Assembly (NCBI RefSeq): GCF_947500125.1
Contig: NZ_CANMRA010000010.1
Span: 62,001-126,000, forward strand
Direction: 5' to 3'
Source of the DNA: an uncultured Kocuria sp.
GTDB taxonomy: Bacteria > Actinomycetota > Actinomycetes > Actinomycetales > Micrococcaceae
DNA length: 64,000 bases
Every line of letters begins with the position of its first letter. Within the stretch, counting starts at the first letter, position 1. The notes beneath the pieces were generated by a model. It made no database searches. It saw only the letters and a program-made list of their open reading frames with translations, and was not told the origin of the DNA. Below, one piece after another: positions 11,837 to 20,630 of the stretch. The translations under genes were made by a program, and so were the position numbers.

Positions 11837-13063
11837 ATGAGGATCGTCCTCGGCATCGGCGGGGGCATCGCCGCGTACAAGGCGGCGCTGCTCCTGCGCC
11901 TGTTCACCGAGAGCGGCCACACCGTGGTGCCCGTGCCCACCGAGGCCGCGCTGCGGTTCGTGGGCGCTCCCACCTGGGAGGCGCTCTCCGGCCAGCGGGT
12001 CAGCACGGACGTCTTCGACCGGGTGGACGAGGTCAACCACGTCCACCAGGGCCAGGCCGCGGACCTCGTCGTTGTCGCCCCGGCGACCGCCGACCTGCTG
12101 GCGCGCGCCGCCCACGGGCACGCCGACGACCTGCTGACCACCACGCTGCTCGCCACCCGCGCCCCGGTGCTGTTCGCCCCGGCGATGCACACCGAGATGT
12201 GGCTCAACCCCGCCGTGCAGGCCAACGTCGCGACGCTGCGCGCCCACGGGCACACCGTCCTGGAGCCCGCCGACGGCCGGCTCACCGGCCCCGACTCCGG
12301 CCCCGGCCGGCTCCCTGAGCCCGAGGTCGTCCGGGACGCCGCGCTGGCCCTGGCCGGACGGGGCGAGGCCGCCGACGGCCCGCTGGCCGGCACGCGGGTG
12401 CTCGTCAGCGCGGGCGGCACCCGCGAGCCCCTGGACCCCGTCCGGTACCTGGGCAACCGCTCCTCCGGCAAGCAGGGGGTGGCGATCGCCGCCGCCGCCC
12501 GGGACGCCGGCGCCGCGGTGACCCTCGTGGCCGCCCACCTGGAGACCCCGGTGCCCGACGGGGTCGAGGTCGTGCACGCCGGCACGGCCGAGCAGCTGCG
12601 CCGGGCCTGCGTGCGCGCCGCGGCCCGGGCCGACGTCGTGGTGATGGCCGCCGCGGTGGCCGACTACCGCCCGGCCCGGATCGCCGACGCGAAGCTGAAG
12701 AAGGCCGAGGACGGGTCCAACCCCGTGATCGAGCTGGTGCGCAACCCCGACGTCCTGCGGGAGCTCGTGGACCTGCGCAACACCGCCCGGCGCCGCCAGC
12801 TCCTCGTGGGCTTCGCCGCCGAGACCGGTGACGCCGACACCGACCCGCTGACGTTCGGGCGCGAGAAGCTCCTGCGCAAGGGGTGCGACCTGCTGGCCGT
12901 CAACCACGTGGGGGAGAACCTGGTGTTCGGCCAGGACAGCACCGCCCTGACCGTGCTCAGCGCGGCCGGCGCCCCGGAGCAGGCCCTGGAGGGGTCGAAG
13001 ACGGACGTGGCGCGCGGTCTCGTGGCGCGGATCGCCCGGGAACTGGCCGGCGTCCGCGCCTGA
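11837..13063 (+). CDS. coaBC: Bifunctional phosphopantothenoylcysteine decarboxylase / phosphopantothenate-cysteine ligase
   Basis: It joins cysteine to 4'-phosphopantothenate and decarboxylates the product on the way to coenzyme A. The flavin-binding CoaC half starts [16 protein letters not shown] and carries [14 protein letters not shown], the actinobacterial substrate-clamp version. The CoaB half has [20 protein letters not shown] near residue 192 and DAKLKK near residue 283. At 408 residues it is complete. The ATG at 11837 lies in a GC-rich stretch without a clear Shine-Dalgarno. Confidence 0.94.
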   Translation: MRIVLGIGGGIAAYKAALLLRLFTESGHTVVPVPTEAALRFVGAPTWEALSGQRVSTDVFDRVDEVNHVHQGQAADLVVVAPATADLLARAAHGHADDLLTTTLLATRAPVLFAPAMHTEMWLNPAVQANVATLRAHGHTVLEPADGRLTGPDSGPGRLPEPEVVRDAALALAGRGEAADGPLAGTRVLVSAGGTREPLDPVRYLGNRSSGKQGVAIAAAARDAGAAVTLVAAHLETPVPDGVEVVHAGTAEQLRRACVRAAARADVVVMAAAVADYRPARIADAKLKKAEDGSNPVIELVRNPDVLRELVDLRNTARRRQLLVGFAAETGDADTDPLTFGREKLLRKGCDLLAVNHVGENLVFGQDSTALTVLSAAGAPEQALEGSKTDVARGLVARIARELAGVRA

Positions 13064-13131
13064 ACCGGCGCCCACGGCCCGGTCCGCGGCGGGCGCGGGC
13101 CGGGCGGCGCTGCGCCGTCCGGGGCGCCCGG

Positions 13132-13137
13132 TAGTGT
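13132..13137 (+). promoter_or_regulatory. -10 element of metK, probable leaderless transcript
   Basis: TAGTGT ends eight bases before the metK GTG at 13146, and no ribosome binding site is present. This places the transcription start at or next to the start codon, the usual picture for leaderless mRNAs in actinobacteria. Confidence 0.5.
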
Positions 13138-13145
13138 GGTCTCCC

Positions 13146-14351
13146 GTGAGCGAGACGACCCAGCACCTGAGACTGTTCACCTCCGAGTCCGTCACGGAGG
13201 GACACCCCGACAAGATCTGCGACCAGATCAGCGACTCCATCCTGGACGACCTCCTGCGCCAGGACCCCGAGTCCTCCGTGGCGGTCGAGACCATGGTGAC
13301 CACGGGCCTGGTCCACGTCGCCGGCGAGGTGAAGACCCGCGGGTACGTGGAGATCCCCAACGTGGTGCGCAAGACGCTGCTCGACATCGGCTACAACTCC
13401 TCGGTGCACGGCTTCGACGGGGAGTTCTGCGGGGTGTCGATCAGCGTGGGCGAGCAGTCCCCGGAGATCTACGAGGGCGTGTTCCAGTCCCTCGAGGTCC
13501 GCGAGGGCACCGCCCGCGACGCCCGCGATGCCCAGGGCGCCGGGGACCAGGGCATCATGTTCGGCTACGCGTCCGACGAGACCGAGGTGCTGATGCCGGC
13601 GCCGATCCACATCGCCCACCGCCTCTCCGAGCAGCTCACCCGGGTCCGCAAGACCGCCGTGCTGCCCGGACTGCGCCCCGACGGCAAGACCCAGGTCACC
13701 CTCGGCTACGACGGCCACCGGCCGGTGGCCGTGGACACCGTGGTGGTCTCCTCCCAGCACGCCGAGGGCTACGACCTCGACCAGCTGGCCTCCGACCTGC
13801 GCCAGTGCGTGATCACCCCCGTGCTCGAGGAGACCGGGCTGGACCTGTCCGGGACCCAGGTCATCATCAACCCGGCCGGCAACTTCGTGCGCGGCGGCCC
13901 CGTCGGGGACGCCGGCCTGACCGGGCGCAAGATCATCGTGGACACCTACGGCGGGATGGCCCGCCACGGCGGGGGCGCCTTCTCCGGCAAGGACCCCTCG
14001 AAGGTCGACCGCTCCGCGGCCTACGCGATGCGCTGGGTGGCCAAGAACGTGGTGGCGGCCGGCCTGGCCGACCGCGTGGAGGTCCAGGTCGCCTACGCGA
14101 TCGGGCGCGCCGCCCCGGTCGGCCTCTACGTCGAGACCTTCGGCACCGAGAAGGTCGACCCCGCCCGGATCGAGCGCGCCATCCGCGAGGTCTTCGACCT
14201 GCGGCCGCTGGCCATCATCGAGGACCTCGACCTCAAGCGCCCCATCTACGCGCGGACCGCCGCGCACGGGCACTTCGGCCGCTCCGAGCCCGAGTTCACC
14301 TGGGAGCGCACCGACCGCGTCGCGGACCTGCGGTCGGCCGCCGGGCTCTGA
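13146..14351 (+). CDS. metK: S-adenosylmethionine synthetase
   Basis: It makes S-adenosylmethionine from methionine and ATP. The signatures are intact: [18 protein letters not shown] at the N-terminus, [12 protein letters not shown] near residue 132 and [19 protein letters not shown] near residue 275 (P-loop-like). At 401 residues it is full length. I prefer GTG at 13146 ([11 protein letters not shown]) over an in-frame GTG at 13134 because TAGTGT just upstream fits a leaderless start. priA begins two bases after the stop, so the two are co-transcribed. Confidence 0.97.
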   Translation: MSETTQHLRLFTSESVTEGHPDKICDQISDSILDDLLRQDPESSVAVETMVTTGLVHVAGEVKTRGYVEIPNVVRKTLLDIGYNSSVHGFDGEFCGVSISVGEQSPEIYEGVFQSLEVREGTARDARDAQGAGDQGIMFGYASDETEVLMPAPIHIAHRLSEQLTRVRKTAVLPGLRPDGKTQVTLGYDGHRPVAVDTVVVSSQHAEGYDLDQLASDLRQCVITPVLEETGLDLSGTQVIINPAGNFVRGGPVGDAGLTGRKIIVDTYGGMARHGGGAFSGKDPSKVDRSAAYAMRWVAKNVVAAGLADRVEVQVAYAIGRAAPVGLYVETFGTEKVDPARIERAIREVFDLRPLAIIEDLDLKRPIYARTAAHGHFGRSEPEFTWERTDRVADLRSAAGL

Positions 14352-14353
14352 CC

Positions 14354-16468
14354 GTGGACCCGGAGGACCCCGGGGCCGCCGCGGAGGGCCCGCGGCAGCT
14401 GTCGCTCCTCTCGGGATTCCCGCCCCGGCCGCCGCGGGACGACGCGAAGGGCGTGGGCGCGGTCCTGCCGGCCGAGCACGACCCCGTGGCCCGGGTGCTG
14501 CTGGACACCCACGTCCCGCACCTGGACCGCCCGTTCGACTACCTCGTCCCGGCCGAGATGGCCGCGACGGCCGTGCCGGGCGCCCGCGTCAAGGTCGGCT
14601 TCGGCGGCCAGGAGCTGACGGGCTACGTCCTCGAGCGCACCGCCGACTCCGAGGTGATGCCCCGGATCCAGCCCCTGCGCCGGGTCATGTCCCCGCTGCC
14701 GGTCCTCGCCCCGGAGATCGCGCAGCTGGCCGAGGACGTCGCCGCCCGCTCGGCCGGCACCGTCGCGGACGTCGTCCGGGTGGCCGTCCCGCCCCGGGTC
14801 GCCCGGGTCGAGAAGGAGATCGAGCAGCGGCTGGCCGAGGCCCCGGGCCACTCCACCGGGCTGTCCCCGCAGGCCCCGGGCCCCTCCCACGACGCGGCAC
14901 TGGCGGACTACGCCGGCGGTCCGGCGTTCCTGGCGGAGCTGGCGGCGGGGGCCTCCCCGCGGGCCGTCGTCGAGGTGCTGCCGTCCCATCCGGCCCACGA
15001 CTGGACGGACGTGCTGGCCGCGGCGATCGGCGCGGCCTGGCGGGCCGGGCGCGGGGCGGTCGCCGTCGTGCCGGACCAGAAGGCCCTGGCGCGTCTGGAG
15101 CGCTCGGTCGTGGACGAGATCGGCGGGGAGCACCTCGTGCGCCTGCACGCCGAGGACGGCCCCACGCCCCGCTACCGGGCGTTCCTCGCCGCGGCCACCG
15201 GCCAGGTGCGGGTGGTCCTGGGCACCCGCTCCGCCGCCTACGCCCCCGTGGACGACCTCGGCCTCGTGGCCTGCTTCGACGACGGCGACGAGAACCTCGT
15301 GGAGCAGCGCGCCCCCTACCAGCACGTCCGGGACGTGCTGCTGCTGCGCGCCGGGCGCAGCCGGTGCGCGGCCCTGTTCGCCGGGCACGCCGTGAGCCCC
15401 GAGGCCCAGCGGCTCGTCGGCTCCGGGTGGGCCCGCCGGATCGCCCCCGCCCGGGACGTGCTTCGGCTCCACACGCCCCGGATCGTCTCCACCGCCGACT
15501 CCTTCCACGCCGCCCGGGACCCGTTCGCCTCCCGGGCCCGGCTGCCCGAGACCGCCTACCGCGCCGCCCGCGAGGCTCTCGAGCGGGGCCCCGTCCTGGT
15601 CCAGGTCGCCCGCGCCGGCTACGCCCCGCACCTCGCGTGCGAGCGCTGCCGGGAGCCCGCCCGCTGCACCGCCTGTGACGGGCCCCTGGGGGTCGTGTCC
15701 CGGCGCGGGGTGCCCCGGTGCGGGTGGTGCGGGCGCTCGGCGCACTCCTGGTCCTGCGCCGCCTGCGGGTCCCCGCGGATGCGCCTGGTCACCGTCGGGG
15801 CGCTGCGCACCGCCGAGGAGCTCGGGCGGGCGTTCCCGCAGGTGCCCGTCGTGGCCTCCTCGGGCGACGCGGTGCGCGCGGACGTCGCCGGCGCCCCCGC
15901 CCTCGTCGTGGCCACCCCGGGCGCCGAGCCGGTCGCGGAGGGCGGCTACGCCGCGGCGCTGCTGCTGGACGGCAACCAGATGCTCATGCGCCCCGCCCTG
16001 CGCGCCGCGGAGCAGACGCTGCGCCGGTGGTTCAACGCGGCCGCGCTGGTGCGCCGGGCCCGGGACGGCGGGATCGTGGTGGTCACCGCGGAGCACGAGG
16101 CCGCCGTGGGCGCGCTCGTGCGGTGGGACCCGGCCGGGTACGCCGAGCGCGAGCTCGTGGAGCGCCAGTCCCTCGGCCTGCCCCCGGCCGTGCGCTCGGC
16201 GGCGGTGACGGGCCCGGCCGCGGCGGTCGCGGCGTTCCTGGCCGACCTCGAGCTGCCCCCCGCCGTGCGGGTCATCGGGCCCACGCCCCTCGAGGACCAC
16301 GAGCCCGGCCCGGACGGGGAGCCGGCCCCGCACCGGGCGCTGCTGTTCTTCGGCTACGGCGTGGCCGGCGAGGTCACCCGCCGCCTGCGCGCCGCCCGCT
16401 CGAAGGCCTCCGCGCTGCGCAGGCACCCGCCGGTGCACGTGCGCTGCGACGTCACCGACCTGCTCTGA
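14354..16468 (+). CDS. priA: Primosomal protein N' (PriA), actinobacterial helicase-less form
   Basis: PriA recognises stalled replication forks. The N-terminal 3'-DNA-binding region (VLLDTHVPHLDRPFDYLVP) and the zinc-binding cysteines (CERCREPARCTACDG, RCGWCGRSAHSWSCAACG) are clear in this 704-residue protein. No Walker A motif (GxGKT) or DEAH box is visible where the helicase core should be; the corresponding region reads GRGAVAVVPDQKALARLE. This matches the known actinobacterial PriA, annotated as 'probable' because its ATPase motifs have decayed. The start is GTG at 14354, two bases after metK. Confidence 0.9.
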   Translation: MDPEDPGAAAEGPRQLSLLSGFPPRPPRDDAKGVGAVLPAEHDPVARVLLDTHVPHLDRPFDYLVPAEMAATAVPGARVKVGFGGQELTGYVLERTADSEVMPRIQPLRRVMSPLPVLAPEIAQLAEDVAARSAGTVADVVRVAVPPRVARVEKEIEQRLAEAPGHSTGLSPQAPGPSHDAALADYAGGPAFLAELAAGASPRAVVEVLPSHPAHDWTDVLAAAIGAAWRAGRGAVAVVPDQKALARLERSVVDEIGGEHLVRLHAEDGPTPRYRAFLAAATGQVRVVLGTRSAAYAPVDDLGLVACFDDGDENLVEQRAPYQHVRDVLLLRAGRSRCAALFAGHAVSPEAQRLVGSGWARRIAPARDVLRLHTPRIVSTADSFHAARDPFASRARLPETAYRAAREALERGPVLVQVARAGYAPHLACERCREPARCTACDGPLGVVSRRGVPRCGWCGRSAHSWSCAACGSPRMRLVTVGALRTAEELGRAFPQVPVVASSGDAVRADVAGAPALVVATPGAEPVAEGGYAAALLLDGNQMLMRPALRAAEQTLRRWFNAAALVRRARDGGIVVVTAEHEAAVGALVRWDPAGYAERELVERQSLGLPPAVRSAAVTGPAAAVAAFLADLELPPAVRVIGPTPLEDHEPGPDGEPAPHRALLFFGYGVAGEVTRRLRAARSKASALRRHPPVHVRCDVTDLL

Positions 16469-16564
16469 GCCCCGCCCCGGGCGCACCCGGGTGTTGGCGC
16501 ACGGGCCGCGGTGTGGTTGGTTGGTGTCCTGGGGCCGCACCGCGGCCGGGATTCGGAGGCCACC

Positions 16565-18046
16565 GTGGGCGAAGAGGTCAGTTCCCGCAGCTACACGCGC
16601 GAGCAGCGCCAGCGCTACCGGGAGAAGGTCCGCGCTGACCTCGACGTGTTCGAGCAGATGCTCGCCCGCGCCTCGTTCGAGTTCGACCGGCCCATGACGG
16701 GGCTGGAGATCGAGCTCAACCTCGTCAACGGGCGGTTCGACCCGCACTTCCACAACGACGAGGTGCTGGCCGCGATCGCCGATCCCGGGTACCAGACGGA
16801 GCTGGCGCGGTACAACATCGAGCTCAACGTGCCCCCGCGCCCGCTGCCCGGGCGGGCCGCCCTCGACCTCGAGGAGGACCTGCGCGCCTCGCTCAACGCC
16901 GCGGACGCCGCGGCCCGCGGGGTCGGCTCGAGGATCGTGACGATCGGGATCCTGCCCACCCTGCGGCCCGAGCACTACGAGCAGGAGTGGATCAGCGACA
17001 ACAACCGCTACACGGCGCTCAACGACTCGATCTTCGTGGCCCGCGGCGAGGACATCCGTCTCGAGATCGACGGGCCCGGCGGCGAGCGGATCGACACCTG
17101 GTGCGACTCGATCGCCCCCGAGTCGGCGTGCACGAGCGTCCAGCTGCACCTGCAGGTCGCCCCGGCCGAGTTCGCCGCGCACTGGAACGCCGCCCAGGCG
17201 CTGGCCGCCCCGCAGATCGCCCTCGGCGCGAACAGTCCGTACTTCTACGGCCGGCGGCTGCACGCCGAGACCCGGATCGCGCTGTTCGCCCAGGCCACGG
17301 ACACCCGCCCGATCGAGCTGAAGAACCAGGGGGTGCGCCCGCGGGTGTTCTTCGGCGAGCGCTGGATCACCTCGATCTTCGACCTCTTCGAGGAGAACGT
17401 CCGCTGGTTCCCGGCGCTGCTGGCCGAGTGCTCCGAGGAGGACCCGGCCGCGAAGCTGCGGGCCGGGCTGGCCCCGGCCCTCTCGGAGCTGCGGCTGCAC
17501 AACGGGACGGTCTACCGCTGGAACCGGCCGATCTACGACGTGGTCGGCGGCCGTCCGCACCTGCGGGTCGAGAACCGGGTGCTGCCCGCGGGCCCGACGA
17601 TCGCCGACGTGATGGCCAACGCCGCGTTCTACTACGGGGCCGCGCGGGTGCTGGCCCGGCAGGAGCGGCCGGTGTGGACCCGGATGAGCTTCCCCGCCTG
17701 CGCCGAGAACTTCGACCGCGCCGCCCGCCACGGCCTCGACGCCCGGTTCTACTGGCCGGGCTTCGGGGAGGTCAGCGCCGACGAGCTCGTGCTGCGCCAC
17801 CTCCTGCCGCTGGCCCACCAGGGCCTCGAGGAGTGGGGGGTGGCCCCGGAGGTGCGCGAGCGATACCTGGGGATCATCGAGGGCCGGTGCGTCTCCGGGG
17901 TCAACGGCGCCGTGTGGCAGACCCGGGCGGTCGAGCACTTCGAGCGCCACGGCGCGGACCGGCCCACCGCCCTGCGCCGGATGCTGCAGGCCTATGTCGA
18001 GCACATGGACGAGAACGAGCCGGTGCACACCTGGCCGGTGCCCTGA
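16565..18046 (+). CDS. Glutamate-cysteine ligase family (GCS2) carboxylate-amine ligase
   Basis: The 493-residue protein has the GCS2 fold signatures: GLEIELNLV near residue 40 (metal/ATP-binding glutamates), ELARYNIELNVPP near residue 79, and the conserved TSVQLHLQV and RVENRVLPAGPT blocks. Members ligate an amino acid to the gamma- or alpha-carboxyl of glutamate or a related acid. High-GC actinobacteria of this group use mycothiol, so a true glutathione pathway is not assured; gshB is not nearby. GGAGG at 16555-16559 supports GTG at 16565 as start. It is the last backbone gene before the island. Confidence 0.82.
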   Translation: MGEEVSSRSYTREQRQRYREKVRADLDVFEQMLARASFEFDRPMTGLEIELNLVNGRFDPHFHNDEVLAAIADPGYQTELARYNIELNVPPRPLPGRAALDLEEDLRASLNAADAAARGVGSRIVTIGILPTLRPEHYEQEWISDNNRYTALNDSIFVARGEDIRLEIDGPGGERIDTWCDSIAPESACTSVQLHLQVAPAEFAAHWNAAQALAAPQIALGANSPYFYGRRLHAETRIALFAQATDTRPIELKNQGVRPRVFFGERWITSIFDLFEENVRWFPALLAECSEEDPAAKLRAGLAPALSELRLHNGTVYRWNRPIYDVVGGRPHLRVENRVLPAGPTIADVMANAAFYYGAARVLARQERPVWTRMSFPACAENFDRAARHGLDARFYWPGFGEVSADELVLRHLLPLAHQGLEEWGVAPEVRERYLGIIEGRCVSGVNGAVWQTRAVEHFERHGADRPTALRRMLQAYVEHMDENEPVHTWPVP

Positions 18047-18304
18047 CCCTTCTGCCGGGAAGCTCCGCCGCGGGCGGGTTTCGCCGAGTGCCGCAGGGGG
18101 AGGCAGGATCCGGGAGGCGACGACGCCCACGGCCGGGCCGAATGCGACGGTGAGGACGGCCGTGAAGGAGCCCTGACAGACCGGAGCGTGGCCGGCCACC
18201 GAGGTCGGCAGCAGCCGGACAGGTGCATCTCGACGTGAACGCTGGTTCACGGCACTCACTACGACAGGCTCCTGATGCCGCCGACTCTTCCACGGAATGG
18301 GATG

Positions 18305-18316
18305 CGAGACGTCTCG
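18305..18316. repeat. 12-bp perfect palindrome CGAGACGTCTCG
   Basis: It stands in the roughly 390-base gap between the GCS2 ligase and the recombinase. The half-site GTCTCG recurs in TTCTCGTCC just downstream and in both arms of the larger dyad at 18356-18420, so it may be an additional recombinase-binding subsite. The inner ten bases GAGACGTCTC also occur at 20209-20218, over the lipoprotein ribosome binding site. The rest of 18047-18355 shows no gene I can support. Confidence 0.35.
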
Positions 18317-18355
18317 TCCGGAGGATTCTCGTCCGCATGTTTCCGCGGTTCGGCC

Positions 18356-18420
18356 TGTCTCGCAGCTATGTGCTTTATCCGTACCCCTAGAATCGGATAC
18401 TCAACCTTAGCTGCGAGACA
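18356..18420. promoter_or_regulatory. Nested dyad with recombinase promoter (candidate res / operator site)
   Basis: Perfect 13-bp arms TGTCTCGCAGCTA (18356-18368) and its complement (18408-18420) flank a second inner dyad, TATCCG (18376-18381) and CGGATA (18394-18399), sharing the same centre to within half a base. A -10 box TAGAAT (18388-18393) sits at the centre, and the recombinase starts 13 bases after the right arm. Serine resolvases commonly bind their own promoter at the crossover site, so this may be both operator and recombination site. It could also form a hairpin in the leader RNA. Confidence 0.5.
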
Positions 18421-18432
18421 GATGAGGTGGAC

Positions 18433-19023
18433 ATGGGGAAGTTGATCGGGTACGCCAGGGTGTCGACACGGCAACAGGATGCGAACCGTCAAGTGTCTGA
18501 CCTCCTGCATGCCGGTGTGCGGCGCGATGACCTTTATGTGGACAGTGGAGTGTCTGGAGGGCGTGCATCGCGTCCAAAGTTCGCCAAGGCCGTGGCCGCG
18601 CTCGAGGAGGGCGACACGCTGGTGATCACCACACTGGACCGGTTGGGACGGTCGACGCAGAACATGTTGGTCTTTGCCAAGGCGGTGCGGGGGAGGGGCG
18701 CCGAGTTGCGTGTGCTCAACCTCGGGGGGGGGGTGGACACCGCCACCCCGATGGGCTCGATGGTGTTCACCGTCCTGGCGGCTCTGGCGCAGATGGAGTT
18801 GGAGATCAAACGGGAGCGGATCACCGACTCGGTGGCCAAGCGCCGGGCTGCCGGCAAGGACCTTGGCGGACGCCGGCAGACCTTCACCGACTCACAGATC
18901 CGCAACGCCGTCCGCCTGATCGAGGGCGGAGAGCCGGCCACCCAGGTGGCACGAGATCTCGGGATGTCGCGGGCCACTCTCTATCGTCGGATCCGCGAGC
19001 TGCCGCAGGTGACGAGCATCTGA
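18433..19023 (+). CDS. Serine recombinase (resolvase/invertase family)
   Basis: The N-terminal catalytic domain starts GKLIGYARVSTRQQDANRQV with the nucleophilic serine in YARVST; the conserved LDRLGRSTQNM and ALAQMELEIKRER blocks follow, and a C-terminal helix-turn-helix (ATQVARDLGMSRATLYRRI) ends the 196-residue protein. Length and layout match Tn3-type resolvases and Hin/Gin invertases. GATGAGG six bases upstream favours ATG 18433. Ten consecutive G (18724-18733) encode Gly-Gly-Gly-Val near residue 98, so slippage there would truncate the protein. It marks the left part of the accessory island; no transposase is seen nearby. Confidence 0.92.
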   Translation: MGKLIGYARVSTRQQDANRQVSDLLHAGVRRDDLYVDSGVSGGRASRPKFAKAVAALEEGDTLVITTLDRLGRSTQNMLVFAKAVRGRGAELRVLNLGGGVDTATPMGSMVFTVLAALAQMELEIKRERITDSVAKRRAAGKDLGGRRQTFTDSQIRNAVRLIEGGEPATQVARDLGMSRATLYRRIRELPQVTSI

Positions 19024-19239
19024 GTCCGTCGTTGCCGGTGGACGTCGTGGTGCGTCTGACGCGGCCTAGCGGGCTTCATTGCGCGGGGTAAACGGGCATG
19101 ACAACCACGCTTGGTTGCCTGAGCTCTACGTGGGCGCATCCGGGCCCGCTCGAGGTCCTCTTAACGACTCATCCCAATCCAGGATGTAGTCGAGGCCGTG
19201 AGCATATCCGGCCGGTGTAGCGATGTGAGAGTAGCCCGC

Positions 19240-19641
19240 TCACCCGAGACGACCGCGCGCCCCTCGTGACGGTGCCATACTCCGCAGGTTCCTGGCCTGT
19301 CTGACGACGGCCCCACAACCCACTAGCAAGACGAGCACGTAGACCAGCAGCAGGACCCAAGACGCGACTGTGTTCCCATGGGCCAGCGCAGCCACCAGGC
19401 AGGCGGCTGCCACCGCGATGCTACCTGTCCACCGGGCACGGGCGGTCAGGAGCAGGACGCCGGCCAGCGCGGCGAGCAGGGATGCGATTCGCACGTCGTG
19501 TGCACCTTCGACGCGCAGGAGCTCTTCCTCGTCGGTGCCCCAGCTCACCAATGGAACCGCATGCACCAGGCTGAGGTACAGGGCTGCCGACGTCGCGAGA
19601 CCGATCAGTCCCGCAAGGACAGCGAGCAGAATGCGGTTCAC
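19240..19641 (-). CDS. Small membrane protein of unknown function
   Basis: The 133-residue frame has four hydrophobic segments (about residues 4-25, 50-66, 70-88 and 92-113) and a basic C-terminus (RQARNLRSMAPSRGARGRLG). I do not recognise a family. The start is GTG at 19641 without a strong Shine-Dalgarno. The about 215 bases between this gene and the recombinase hold no gene I can support. Base composition is less GC-biased than the backbone, in keeping with the island. Confidence 0.6.
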   Translation of the reverse strand: MNRILLAVLAGLIGLATSAALYLSLVHAVPLVSWGTDEEELLRVEGAHDVRIASLLAALAGVLLLTARARWTGSIAVAAACLVAALAHGNTVASWVLLLVYVLVLLVGCGAVVRQARNLRSMAPSRGARGRLG

Positions 19642-19767
19642 GGGGACCTGGTCGGGCGGCTGGGGGCGGTGCGGATCATGGGCTCATTGTCCTCAGTCGG
19701 ACCCTGAGCCGACAGCGCAGTTGTGGTTCCCCGGTGGGGGGCCGGCCGTGATCGGTGCTGGTGGTGA

Positions 19768-20208
19768 TTAGTTGGGGCGTTGCCAGAGGTTCTCGGCCTG
19801 GTGCTCCCAGCCGTTCTCTTCGAGAGTGTCGGTCGATGGGTCGTCGCTGACGAGGGCGACCTCCTGCTGGGGGACTCCACCGGAGAGCCCGACGACAATG
19901 TCGCTCTGGATGGTGGAGCATCCGCTGAGCCAGTCGTCGGAGGTGGCACCGACCTGGATCAGGCACGCCTCATGGTCGCCGTCCGAGGCCGGTCGCGCCG
20001 CGAAGTAGGAATAGCTGTCGATCTCGCCCAGGTAGCGGGCGGAGTCGTCGGCGAACTGCTCGTTGGACTGGATGACTTCCGGCACCGGTTGGGTGGAGGA
20101 CTCGGAGTCGAGAACAGCGAGATCGTGACTGGTGGAGCCACAGGCCGAGGCCGCCAGGACGACCCCGAGCGTCATACCTGCCACGCGGAAGCTCTTCGTG
20201 CTCATCAT
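19768..20208 (-). CDS. Putative lipoprotein
   Basis: The 146-residue protein has a short basic N-terminus, a hydrophobic stretch and a lipobox (GVVLAASAC, cysteine at about residue 23), so it should be exported and anchored to the outer face of the membrane. The mature part is acidic and has three further cysteines (two near the centre in HEACLI and LSGCST) that could form a disulphide. AGGAG lies seven bases before ATG 20208; a second ATG follows directly. I do not recognise a family. The neighbouring 20209-20630 gap holds its promoter region and one hairpin. Confidence 0.68.
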   Translation of the reverse strand: MMSTKSFRVAGMTLGVVLAASACGSTSHDLAVLDSESSTQPVPEVIQSNEQFADDSARYLGEIDSYSYFAARPASDGDHEACLIQVGATSDDWLSGCSTIQSDIVVGLSGGVPQQEVALVSDDPSTDTLEENGWEHQAENLWQRPN

Positions 20209-20474
20209 GAGACGTCTCCTCTGCTCTACCGAGCCTTGGGGCTGCCCCGGGTGGCCGCCTCCTGCTCAGTGCGTTCTCGCGTGCTTACTTCATCGTGGTC
20301 CACGCCACATTACCGGGGCGTCGCGAAAGCAACAGGCCCATTAACCACCGGGTCATCAACGTGCTCGGCATTCAGGGTGGAGCCGAGTCGCCGGGAAGTT
20401 GGCATGGGTTAGCCGGATGAGAGGCCAATGGTCCGGCCGTCATGGGTGGCACGTGGAGTGCCGGCAGTCAGGAG

Positions 20475-20510
20475 AAACGCCCTGTGACCGCCGCCGGCGG
20501 CACGGCGTTT
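20475..20510. terminator. Hairpin between the ATPase and lipoprotein genes
   Basis: AAACGCC (20475-20481) pairs with GGCGTTT (20504-20510); the loop contains the palindrome GCCGCCGGCGGC, so a longer structure is likely. It lies downstream of the minus-strand ATPase and could end its transcript. There is no T run. The rest of 20209-20630 shows no open frame I can support. Confidence 0.4.
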
Positions 20511-20630
20511 GTGCCGGCGAGCTGTCCTCGGTCGCCCAGAATCCCTCCCAAGGGCATCGCTAACCCTTCCTCGGCGTCCGGGCTACCGGGGACAGGCCAT
20601 TCGGACATTGAATTAGGGGTTGGTTTGTGG

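Noticed and set aside
13064-13145. SAM riboswitch before metK
   Set aside because: The gap is only 82 bases, has no conserved core, and the -10 box next to the start codon indicates a leaderless mRNA.
18047-18300. Minus-strand hydrophobic frame (…FTAVLTVAFGPAVGVVAS…) as a gene remnant
   Set aside because: It is one helix-like stretch in the continuation of a shadow frame of the GCS2 ligase, without start signal or family likeness.
19030-19240. Minus-strand open stretch ending HGLDYILDWDES..., which reads like a protein C-terminus
   Set aside because: A stop lies 37 codons upstream, there is no start, and open runs of this length are common at this GC content; a decayed remnant cannot be shown.
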